A stretch of 64,000 bases of DNA from Aquimarina spongiae (GTDB taxonomy: Bacteria; Bacteroidota; Bacteroidia; Flavobacteriales; Flavobacteriaceae): contig NZ_FQYP01000008.1 in assembly GCF_900141785.1 (NCBI RefSeq), positions 124,001 through 188,000 on the forward strand, read 5' to 3'. The notes beneath the pieces were generated by a model. The model had not been told where the DNA came from. It ran no database searches and worked only from the letters and a program-made list of their open reading frames with translations. The position numbers and the translations under genes were made by a program. This document shows, one piece after another, positions 25,797 through 33,492 of this stretch. Each line of letters begins with the position of its first letter. Within the stretch, counting starts at the first letter, position 1.

Positions 25797-27785
25797 TTAT
25801 TTACTATCCGTCTTTACCACCTTCAAAACATCTTTGAATCTATCCAGAATCTTAGCTGTTTTGCTTACTTTACCATCTTTACCAGGTTTTAGCAGCACTT
25901 CTCCTGCACTGATTATTTTTTCCAGATAATCCGGATCTTCATCCTTTAATTCCTGAGGAATTGTGGCATAGACATAATCATCATTAATTTTTGTTTCCCA
26001 ATCCAGCACCATTTTGCCTCGTTCTTTATGGGTAAGTATATATCTGTAGGCATATCCCTGAGTATCTCTATCTGTAAAAATGGTACGCTCTACCAAGGGT
26101 TCTCCTTTGGATACTGTAATGGGGATATTGCTCTCGGTTTCGTTACCAAATTTCATATACCGAAGCTGAAGGGTAGCACGAACTACTCCGAGTGCTTTGA
26201 GCTCTTCTAAATCTGATTCGAATTCTATTGTTCTTGGTACTATAGGAGGAGCCAAAGTAATATCATTATGCATCCAATCTCCTTCTACCCACTCTGGTTC
26301 TGCTGGGAATTTGTTACCACCTTTCAGGCTCCATTGTGCCGAATATTTATAATTATCGGTATTCTCATCATCTCCTCTGGCATAAGAAATCACGGTTTTA
26401 AGCCCTTTATTCTTCATATAATCATAATCGATGATCACATTATCATTGAAGTCGTTACCCGAACTGCGTTCTTTTTTTACAGTAATAGTTGCATAATTGG
26501 CCTCTCCTTCTTCGAATAATAATTTGGATTCATTATCCAATAAAAAGTTGATATCTCGGTGTTGAAAGAACCGGTCATTAAGCAGTACAGAAGAGACACA
26601 TTTTTTGTTGTTTTTCACCCCGTTATACCAACTGGCAAGGTTTGCCGTAACCGTAAACGGTTTCTCTATAGCTAATCTAAGATTCAGATAATAGGTCTCA
26701 CGTCCCTTCTTAACGGCAGTTTTAAGAAACTCCCTATTATAAGTATACTTTCTACTATATTTTATATCAGGCATTGCCTCTTTCTCCTTTTCGGTAGGAG
26801 GTGCAAGTTGTTGAGACTCTACAGAGTTGGTCATTTTTTGTAAGAAAAAATCAAAAAATGCCTCCCTTACTTTTTCAATTCGATCATCTTTTACATTATC
26901 ATCCCAATCGATTTTGATGTACTCTCTTTTATACATTTCATCAACCACATTTCGTACCTCATCATAAGTAATACTATCCGTAGAAGATCTTTTCCCAAAA
27001 AGTCCATCAACAAGACCTCCAAACAGTCCACCTCTCTTTTTTTTACTTCTGTACTGCCTATATTGAGCCGAATCCTTTTCAAAATGCTTCATCATTTCTC
27101 TCCAACGTACTTCTACACGTCCTTTGGCTGCTGGTACTCTGGTAGTATATTTATAGCTTAATTCTACTGTAAGATCTGTTATAGCCATATCTTTTTCGAA
27201 AGTAGCTGCTAATAGTTGTGCTCCATTAGGTGTAAGCGAAGAAGCTACTGCTGCTCTCCCTCCAGGAAGAACCGGAGCATTAAACGATTGAACCACTGAC
27301 CTTGCCAATTTCTCATCCCCTAGGGTAGCGGAAATGATTTTCAAGGATTTTTCTCCGTCAGGTTTTAGCTCTAAAGCTCCTTTTAATTTACTTCCCTTTT
27401 TGGCGCCTTGCTCTCCGTTTTTGAGAATCATTTCTAACTCGGCCTGCTGCTCTGGAGTTGGTCCCCAATGCATTAACATATGTAACAATGCTCCGCCAAT
27501 TCCACCTTCTGCTTCCTTTTCTTCGGTAATGTACTTCAGAAACAGAAACTCTGGTGTATTTTCTGTATTTGTAGCCAATCGCAATGAAAAAGGCAAGTAA
27601 TAATAGTCCTTACTTTTTGCATCAGATAAACTAATTGCTTTTCCTAAAAGCGTTACTGCAGTACCATCTCCCAACGTAACAGACAATCTATTTTCGTTGT
27701 CCACAATTTGAGCTTTGACAGCCATTATCCCCACCACAAAACAGCATACTACTGTCATGATGTAATGTTTCATTTTTGTTTTCAT
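25797..27785 (-). CDS. Exported paralogue-family protein (662 aa)
   Basis: Signal peptide MKHYIMTVVCCFVVGIMAVKAQ follows a short Lys-rich start. The family signature reads DYYYLPFSLRLATNTENTPE then FLFLKY, followed by GGALLHMLMHWGPTPEQQAELEMIL. Next come the NAPVLPGGRAAVASSLTPNG block and a Gly-rich basic patch (KKKRGGLFGGLVDGLFGKR). The second half has CVSSVLLNDRFFQHRDINFLLD and YKYSAQWSLKGGNKFPAEPEW, corresponding to the same blocks in the 600- and 697-residue paralogues. Its ATG overlaps the stop of the 221-residue gene (ATGA), so the pair is translationally coupled. Probably periplasmic or surface; function unknown. Confidence 0.78.
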   Translation of the reverse strand: MKTKMKHYIMTVVCCFVVGIMAVKAQIVDNENRLSVTLGDGTAVTLLGKAISLSDAKSKDYYYLPFSLRLATNTENTPEFLFLKYITEEKEAEGGIGGALLHMLMHWGPTPEQQAELEMILKNGEQGAKKGSKLKGALELKPDGEKSLKIISATLGDEKLARSVVQSFNAPVLPGGRAAVASSLTPNGAQLLAATFEKDMAITDLTVELSYKYTTRVPAAKGRVEVRWREMMKHFEKDSAQYRQYRSKKKRGGLFGGLVDGLFGKRSSTDSITYDEVRNVVDEMYKREYIKIDWDDNVKDDRIEKVREAFFDFFLQKMTNSVESQQLAPPTEKEKEAMPDIKYSRKYTYNREFLKTAVKKGRETYYLNLRLAIEKPFTVTANLASWYNGVKNNKKCVSSVLLNDRFFQHRDINFLLDNESKLLFEEGEANYATITVKKERSSGNDFNDNVIIDYDYMKNKGLKTVISYARGDDENTDNYKYSAQWSLKGGNKFPAEPEWVEGDWMHNDITLAPPIVPRTIEFESDLEELKALGVVRATLQLRYMKFGNETESNIPITVSKGEPLVERTIFTDRDTQGYAYRYILTHKERGKMVLDWETKINDDYVYATIPQELKDEDPDYLEKIISAGEVLLKPGKDGKVSKTAKILDRFKDVLKVVKTDSK

Positions 27786-28447
27786 AATGAATGATTTAAG
27801 AGTTCATAAAAATTTTTCGTCAGTTTGTATGTACGATAAGGTTCCGGGGGATAATTGAGGTAAAATACTAGTGTGAGATATGTGTTTTTTAAGTCTTTTT
27901 GATTATTCTTTATAGCGTTGCTCAAAAACTGAGTATCTTCTTGATTAAGTTGAAAAGAGGCTGCTATTTTGGTATTTGCCATGGGAGTAGCTTTACCAAT
28001 ATGTACCATGGATCTATTGAGTATATCGACAAGTTTGGAGGTACCTTCGATCACAAATCCATCATCATTTTTCACTTCAGGGATAACAGCCCCCATCAAT
28101 TTTGCATGTATTCCTTTGCTATCTATTAATTGTTCCTGTGCTTTCTGAAATTGCGAACCTGTTAACCCCCATGTAATTAGAAAATGAAGGATACTCCCTG
28201 AAGTTTCTTTATCCTGAAACTTCAAGAATGTAAACGAGATATCATGCCGTTGGGTTTCTGCAAACCGAAGGTTTGTAGGCAAGTAATAATATTCGCTATT
28301 CCCAATACTTTTACATACGGTAACCTCAACATTGGCAGCGATCATAATAGATTCGCAATCACTTGCATCCAATCGTTGTGCTATTATTTGGTCCGAAAAG
28401 AACAGAAGCTTTATCACTAATGCTATATGTATACTACGCAAAATCAT
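27782..28447 (-). CDS. Short exported paralogue-family protein, N-terminal half only (221 aa)
   Basis: Signal peptide (IHIALVIKLLFFSDQIIAQ), then SEYYYLPTNLRFAETQRHD with FTFLKF and ILHFLITWGLTGSQFQKAQEQL. These are the same blocks that begin the larger paralogues, including IAASFQLNQEDTQFLSNAI and a final strand LVFYLNYPPEP. The protein stops where the others continue with their second half, so it is either a natural single-domain version or a truncation that has remained open. The reading frame is intact, the gene begins 2 bp after the 579-residue gene ends and overlaps the next gene by 4 bp. This short form shows that the family has at least two separable domains. Confidence 0.75.
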   Translation of the reverse strand: MILRSIHIALVIKLLFFSDQIIAQRLDASDCESIMIAANVEVTVCKSIGNSEYYYLPTNLRFAETQRHDISFTFLKFQDKETSGSILHFLITWGLTGSQFQKAQEQLIDSKGIHAKLMGAVIPEVKNDDGFVIEGTSKLVDILNRSMVHIGKATPMANTKIAASFQLNQEDTQFLSNAIKNNQKDLKNTYLTLVFYLNYPPEPYRTYKLTKNFYELLNHSL

Positions 28448-28449
28448 GT

Positions 28450-30189
28450 TTATAGTTTTGGTAACTCATCAATAAAAATGAGTCCATATTTGTCAACTCC
28501 TTCATATTTCTTTATCGATCCATCTTTCAAGAACCAGGTGACACTATATTGTACCTCTTCTGTATCTTTGGGCAGGGTGATTTCAAAAAAATCGCCATTT
28601 GTTTTTCTATCAGGATAAATGGTTTTCATATCGGTACGTTGATCTTCAAAAAAATCGTAGACTATTTTTACGGATACAGCTCTTACCTGCTCCCTTACCA
28701 ATACCGAATAGTCTCCAGAGAGTTCTATTTTCCGTCTTTTAAAAGGGGTGTATAAATTGATCATTGCTGCAGATTCTTTCTTCCAGTTTTCTGAATATGA
28801 ACCTCCTCCTATAAATTTCCATATGGTTTGATACTCATAATCCAACCATTTTTCCCGTTCTATATCATCGTGGTTGAGATACTTCATAGAGATTTTTCCG
28901 TTGGCATCTGCATAGGTGTTCTTAGTTAGCAATACCTCTTTTGAAGTCTGATCCCCGTTTTGATGGTTTTTTCTGAGTTTTACCGTTACACTATTCAGCA
29001 TTCTGTCGAACTCTTTCTCCAGATTTCCATCTACTCCCACATGCACATCTCGCTGCTGAAATACGGGGTCCCAAAGCGGAACATCTTTAAATACTCTTTT
29101 GTTCTTACCAAATTTTTTGTAGAGATCTCCGGCATTAAAAGTGATGTAGTGATTACGGCTTACTGCACTGCGACCATTAAAGGTCATATTGCTTTTTCCG
29201 GTAGTACGGTGTTCTTTGTATTGATACCCAACATTGATTCCAAAACCTGTGGTATTCGAGCTTCCCATCGTTCCGTTTTGCCCAATTAACGATCCCAAGG
29301 CGTCTTGTAATCCTCCTCTTTGATCTTCAGGTACTTCTGAAGCCTCTACCGGTTCGAACATCAATTCCAAAAGCTTAGAGTATACCGTTTCTACCAGGCT
29401 TTCCATGGATTCGTCGCTACCAGTAGATGTTAGCTTTATGGCTTGGTCTTTTCTTAGTTTGTCAAACCCCAGACTTACATCTACACCAACAAAATAGATC
29501 GATCCACCTGCATCAAAAGCATGGCTTTTTTTAACCTCGGACCAATCTACTTCTAACTCTGCTTCATAATTATCGGTAAGTCCAGAAAATGACAACTCAA
29601 ACAATAATGAGATGTCTGGTGTAGACATCTTAAAACTTTCTAAGAGTAGTTTTGACTTTACCGGATCTAACTGAAAGGATAGTGGAATCTTACTATTTTC
29701 CAAAATTGGAGCGGAACCACTACCGATTATCTTTTTTTCGTTTTTACCTGATTTTGAATTTACAATAGAAGAAACCAGTGTATATTTTCCTCTTTCAAAA
29801 ATCACAGGCCCTTGAAGCTTGATAGAATCATTCTCCATTTTCTGTTTCAACACACGTTCTGCTTTGCGTATAGCATCTTCTGGTGTATCATACAGCACCA
29901 AAAAATTTAGGATCCCTCCACCATCAGCTTCAGTGATAGATTTTGAAGAATTTTCTGTAGGTTTCTCCAAGACATACCTTAGGAAGGAAAACTCAGGAAT
30001 CGAATCATTTTGTAAGGACAGTCTCGCCCTTTGAGGGAGGTAGAGATATGTATTTTCTTTGTTGTGAATCGGAAAACACATCAATCCATTAGCAGAAACT
30101 CCCTGATCAATCAATACTTGCTGAGCTTCTGCGCTAAGCGCACCTACAACCAATAGGATGTAGAACATTATGGTTTTTAAAGTTCTCAT
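28450..30189 (-). CDS. Exported paralogue-family protein (579 aa)
   Basis: Signal peptide MFYILLVVGALSAEAQ. The first block reads YLYLPQRARLSLQNDSIPEF then SFLRYV, and ILNFLVLYDTPEDAIRKAERVL, QGPVIFERGKYTLVS follow. The next block is SGSAPILENSKIPLSFQLD with KLLLESFKMSTPDISLLFEL. A Gly/Asn/Ser-rich insert separates the halves, and the second half has DVPLWDPVFQQRDVHVGVDG, WLDYEYQTIWKFIGGGSY and a final VQYSVTWFLKDGSIKKY segment. It is the second gene of the operon, 23 bp after the 600-residue gene. No catalytic motif is recognisable, which suggests a binding or structural role. Confidence 0.78.
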   Translation of the reverse strand: MRTLKTIMFYILLVVGALSAEAQQVLIDQGVSANGLMCFPIHNKENTYLYLPQRARLSLQNDSIPEFSFLRYVLEKPTENSSKSITEADGGGILNFLVLYDTPEDAIRKAERVLKQKMENDSIKLQGPVIFERGKYTLVSSIVNSKSGKNEKKIIGSGSAPILENSKIPLSFQLDPVKSKLLLESFKMSTPDISLLFELSFSGLTDNYEAELEVDWSEVKKSHAFDAGGSIYFVGVDVSLGFDKLRKDQAIKLTSTGSDESMESLVETVYSKLLELMFEPVEASEVPEDQRGGLQDALGSLIGQNGTMGSSNTTGFGINVGYQYKEHRTTGKSNMTFNGRSAVSRNHYITFNAGDLYKKFGKNKRVFKDVPLWDPVFQQRDVHVGVDGNLEKEFDRMLNSVTVKLRKNHQNGDQTSKEVLLTKNTYADANGKISMKYLNHDDIEREKWLDYEYQTIWKFIGGGSYSENWKKESAAMINLYTPFKRRKIELSGDYSVLVREQVRAVSVKIVYDFFEDQRTDMKTIYPDRKTNGDFFEITLPKDTEEVQYSVTWFLKDGSIKKYEGVDKYGLIFIDELPKL

Positions 30190-30212
30190 TTTGTGAAGTT
30201 TTTTAAGTTGTA

Positions 30213-32015
30213 TTAAAGCTCTTGAGGTGGTAATAAAAACACGTAGTCACTCTCCAGGGGTTTAGCTTCTAGCTCTGTAGGACCATTTGTACTATACCAA
30301 CTTACTTGATAGATGATCGGTTCATCTTTATCGTGATACAGATTGATCTTTGTGGTATTTTCTGTATCGTTTTTGCGAAGTACAATTGCTTTTTGCGGTG
30401 TTGGATTCCCGTTAAGTATCGTGAAAAAGCGCACTGAACACGCCTGGATATTTTTCTCTTTAAAGAAAGTACGATCTGCATCGATCTGAACTACTCTTTT
30501 TTTGAAAGGTGGAGTAAGTGCAATAGAAGCATCATTGCCTGTCATCCACTTTCCTTTTCCTTTGGGAATGTAAATGGTTTTATCATCTCCTTTTAGATTC
30601 CAACTGATCTTATAGTCAAAATCCAGCCAACTGGCGTCTTCGATACCTAATCTGGGATAAAATACATTTTGGTAATCTGCTCCTTTTTCGAGATCGTTCC
30701 TGCTTATCACGATATCTCTGGTAACATCTTCCTGCCCTTCTCCATATGTTTTTTTGAAACTCACCGATACGGAGTTTAAAATCTCTTTGAAGGAATCTAT
30801 ATATTCTCCATCCAATTGAAATATCACCTGCCTTTTCAGGAAGTCTTTATCCTCTAGATTGACTACTCTGAAGTATTTATCCACACTCTTAGGATCCTCA
30901 CTAAACGTTTGATACAAACCACTAATATTTCCTGAAGAATATACAGGGACCTTGATGGTTGTAGATTTGCTCAGGTTTAAGTAAAATTTATTGGTTCTTA
31001 CATCTTTTCGTTTTTTTAATACAAACTGATCATCGGTTACATATTTCTCGTTACGAGCTCCACCAAATACCTTACTAAAAAATCCTCTTTCACGTCTTCC
31101 TTTGATTTGACCTTGTTCTACTACCGTTTCTTTTTCGGGTTGTTTGGCCCATCCCATTTCGGCATCAAACATGAGTTCGATCAACTTATCGGTAACGATA
31201 TTTAAAATTCCATCAATATCATCCGTTTTGATCCCAAGTCCTGCAGATCGATCAAATACATCGATTTTCAATACCTGATCCTGTAACATATCATCATTAA
31301 TCTTTCGGATTTGTCGTTTGGTAAACTCCTTCTGTTGGCTTAAAATCTTACTATAATGCTCATAGATGTTCGACATCTCTGCAGAAACCACTGCATTATA
31401 CCCTTTCACTTTAGCTTCATAATAGCCATTTACAACCACAGATACATCAGATGTTTGTCCTTGTAGTGATTCCCACAAAAGTGTTGCTCCCTCTTGATTG
31501 AGCTTAGCAGCTATAGCAGCTTTAGAATTTTTGTATAAAGGAGCATGACCAGAAGTAATAATATTGGCAGTAAAAGCCTCTTCTCCATCTGTATTGTTGA
31601 GAATTGAAGAAACAATTTTAAAACTTGCCAAACCATCTTCTCCGTCTTTTATGGCTTGTTTCATCGGTACAACTCCAGCTATTTCACCATTTCCTGTGCG
31701 ATTTTTCAGTTCTTTTTCCAAACCAGCTACTACTTCTTCAGGTAAATCAAACTGTATCAAAGCATGAAAAAGTCCTCCGCTTGCTTTTCCTCCCTGGCCA
31801 ATGTATTTCATACACATTAACTCAAAATCTCCATCATCTTTTAATGCTAACCTAGGATAATCAGGTAAATAATAATACTTACTACTGTCATTACTATCCT
31901 GTAAAAGTTGTACTCCATTAATGATCATCCTGCCCTCATCCAGATTTACCTGAGCAGACATGTCGGTGATTCCAAAAAGGAATAAGCTCCCTATTAATAC
32001 TACTACTGTTTTCAT
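30213..32015 (-). CDS. Exported paralogue-family protein, first gene of the operon (600 aa)
   Basis: Signal peptide MKTVVVLIGSLFLFGITDMSAQ. The signature KYYYLPDYPRLALKDDGDFE then LMCMKYIGQG opens domain 1; GGLFHALIQFDLPEEVVAGLEKEL, APLYKNSKAAIAAKLNQEGA and LLWESLQGQTSDVSVVV follow. Domain 2 has FLKRQVIFQLDGEYIDSFKEIL, WLDFDYKISWNLKGDD and IIYQVSWYSTNGPTE. It is the promoter-proximal gene: the region upstream (32016-32185) is shared with the divergent sigma-factor gene and contains the inverted repeat at 32129-32168. I do not recognise a named domain; it should be exported to the periplasm or beyond. Confidence 0.78.
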   Translation of the reverse strand: MKTVVVLIGSLFLFGITDMSAQVNLDEGRMIINGVQLLQDSNDSSKYYYLPDYPRLALKDDGDFELMCMKYIGQGGKASGGLFHALIQFDLPEEVVAGLEKELKNRTGNGEIAGVVPMKQAIKDGEDGLASFKIVSSILNNTDGEEAFTANIITSGHAPLYKNSKAAIAAKLNQEGATLLWESLQGQTSDVSVVVNGYYEAKVKGYNAVVSAEMSNIYEHYSKILSQQKEFTKRQIRKINDDMLQDQVLKIDVFDRSAGLGIKTDDIDGILNIVTDKLIELMFDAEMGWAKQPEKETVVEQGQIKGRRERGFFSKVFGGARNEKYVTDDQFVLKKRKDVRTNKFYLNLSKSTTIKVPVYSSGNISGLYQTFSEDPKSVDKYFRVVNLEDKDFLKRQVIFQLDGEYIDSFKEILNSVSVSFKKTYGEGQEDVTRDIVISRNDLEKGADYQNVFYPRLGIEDASWLDFDYKISWNLKGDDKTIYIPKGKGKWMTGNDASIALTPPFKKRVVQIDADRTFFKEKNIQACSVRFFTILNGNPTPQKAIVLRKNDTENTTKINLYHDKDEPIIYQVSWYSTNGPTELEAKPLESDYVFLLPPQEL

Positions 32016-32128
32016 TGGTTTTTATTTTTTGTTATTCAAATAATGTTAAATCCGATTGGTGGGGTTTAAAAATGTTATTACCTTGACTGCTACAAAGCGT
32101 TATTTGTTTTCTTAATACAGAAAATCAA

Positions 32129-32168
32129 AAAGGTTAACATTCTTTATACTTTTTTTGTGTTAACCTTT
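32129..32168. promoter_or_regulatory. Perfect 11-bp inverted repeat in the divergent promoter of the sigma operon and the paralogue operon
   Basis: Arms AAAGGTTAACA (32129-32139) and TGTTAACCTTT (32158-32168) flank 18 bp containing TATAC followed by a T tract, reminiscent of a Bacteroidota -7 element. The right arm ends 17 bp before the sigma ATG. It could be an operator or paired promoter elements for the two directions. One further copy of the arm occurs at 40030-40040. Confidence 0.6.
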
Positions 32169-32185
32169 ATCTTTAAAAAACAATA

Positions 32186-32761
32186 ATGAATAGAAGCAAA
32201 GACGATATTCTACTCGAAGAGCTTAAAAAGGGGAATGATAGAGCCTTTAAACAGGTGTATCAGGACAACCGGAATAAGTTTTTAAGTTTTGCCAAAAAAT
32301 ATGGGTTAGAACAGCAAGATTTGCTCGACATTTATCAGGATTCGTATATCACCTTATTTGAAAATGTAGTAGAAGGGAAACTGGTCAAGTTGTCTAGTAC
32401 CTTATCAACCTACCTCATCAGTATTGGTAAGTACAAAATTCTGGATCGATTAAGAAAGAACAAACAACACGTAAACAGTGAATTGGTTTTGGAGCTAACC
32501 AAACAAAAAGATGAGTATCTAGAATCATTTGACTTAGAGACCGAAGAACTGACCCCCGAAGAGGTTTTGTTGGAGAAATACTTGGATCAATTAGGCGAAA
32601 AGTGCAAGAACATATTGATCTTATTTTACTACAAGAAATACAGCATCCGGGAGATCATGAAAGCTGGCAAATACAACTCAGAAAATGTAGTTAAGAGCCA
32701 GAAATCAAGGTGTTTAAAAACACTTAAGCAACTATTCAACAACACCCCAAAACGATTATGA
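32186..32761 (+). CDS. ECF-type RNA polymerase sigma-70 factor
   Basis: 191 residues. The sigma region 2-like part includes GNDRAFKQVYQDNRNKFL, LDIYQDSYITLFENV and STYLISIGKYKILDRLRKN. Region 4 includes LGEKCKNILILFYYKKYSIREIM and SENVVKSQKSRCLKTLKQLF. This is the compact ECF form used for envelope and conflict responses. Its stop overlaps the start of the next gene (ATGA), which is the likely membrane partner. It diverges from the eight-gene paralogue operon and sits under the inverted repeat, so autoregulation and control of that operon are plausible but not shown. Confidence 0.9.
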   Translation: MNRSKDDILLEELKKGNDRAFKQVYQDNRNKFLSFAKKYGLEQQDLLDIYQDSYITLFENVVEGKLVKLSSTLSTYLISIGKYKILDRLRKNKQHVNSELVLELTKQKDEYLESFDLETEELTPEEVLLEKYLDQLGEKCKNILILFYYKKYSIREIMKAGKYNSENVVKSQKSRCLKTLKQLFNNTPKRL

Positions 32762-33492
32762 AGAAGGAGGAATTGCTACATAAATATTTTTTAGAGGAGC
32801 TTTCCCAAGAAGAGCACTCTGAATTTACAACTCTTTTAGAAAAGGATGCTGAGTTCAAGGAGCAATTCGATTTTGAACGCAGTGTACAACGTGCTATCAA
32901 GAGTAAGAAACGAAAAGAATTACAGGAAAAAATTCAAGGATTTGAAAATGAATCGAATATCTCTCCTAAAGGTAAAGTGATTATCTGGAGACCCTTATTA
33001 ATTGCAGCTTCAATTGCACTTTTGTTCTCTTTAGGAATCTATGTTTTTAATCCTTTTAAAAATGATGATCCATTACGCTTGTATGCTGAAAGTTATCAGA
33101 AATATCCGAACACTGTCTTTCCTATCACCCGCGGAAGTGACCAAAATAAATCAACTGAATTCCAGGCTTTTGAAGCCTATGAAATGAATAATGATGCAAA
33201 GGCGATTGAATTGTTTAAGACACTTCAAAAAGAGCAAAGTGCTGATTATATCGATTTTTATTTGGGGCAATCGTATCTAAACAATGATCAAGCCTTGGAA
33301 GCCATCACTCAATTTCAAGAAATCATTTCAAACCAGCAGCAATTCTCTGAAGAAGCACAATGGTACTTAGCCCTTGCGTATCTCAAAAATGAAGATGCAG
33401 AAAACGCCATCAAAGCATTAGAATTGATTCATTCTAAAAAAGGGTATAAAGCGGAAGAGGCCGAGAAATTGTTGGAAGTACTTAAGTCTTAG
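32758..33492 (+). CDS. Membrane-anchored anti-sigma/TPR-like protein
   Basis: 244 residues. The cytoplasmic N-terminus (about 1-75) is acidic and helical (LLHKYFLEELSQEEHSEFTT, then LEKDAEFKEQFDFERSVQRA), as in anti-sigma domains of Bacteroidota. A membrane segment at about 77-97 (WRPLLIAASIALLFSLGIYVF) is followed by a periplasmic part with TPR-like repeats (FEAYEMNNDAKAIELFKTLQ, LGQSYLNNDQALEAITQFQ, AYLKNEDAENAIKALELI). Translation is coupled to the sigma gene by a 4-bp overlap. The layout fits a membrane sensor that holds the sigma factor and could be cut by a protease. Its 3' end overlaps the convergent CHAT gene by 11 bp. Confidence 0.8.
   Translation: MKKEELLHKYFLEELSQEEHSEFTTLLEKDAEFKEQFDFERSVQRAIKSKKRKELQEKIQGFENESNISPKGKVIIWRPLLIAASIALLFSLGIYVFNPFKNDDPLRLYAESYQKYPNTVFPITRGSDQNKSTEFQAFEAYEMNNDAKAIELFKTLQKEQSADYIDFYLGQSYLNNDQALEAITQFQEIISNQQQFSEEAQWYLALAYLKNEDAENAIKALELIHSKKGYKAEEAEKLLEVLKS

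Noticed and set aside
17451..32015. The idea that the paralogue operon belongs to the eCIS as its cargo
   Set aside because: All eight products have N-terminal signal peptides, whereas eCIS cargo is loaded in the cytoplasm, and the two loci are separated by about 10 kb of unrelated genes.
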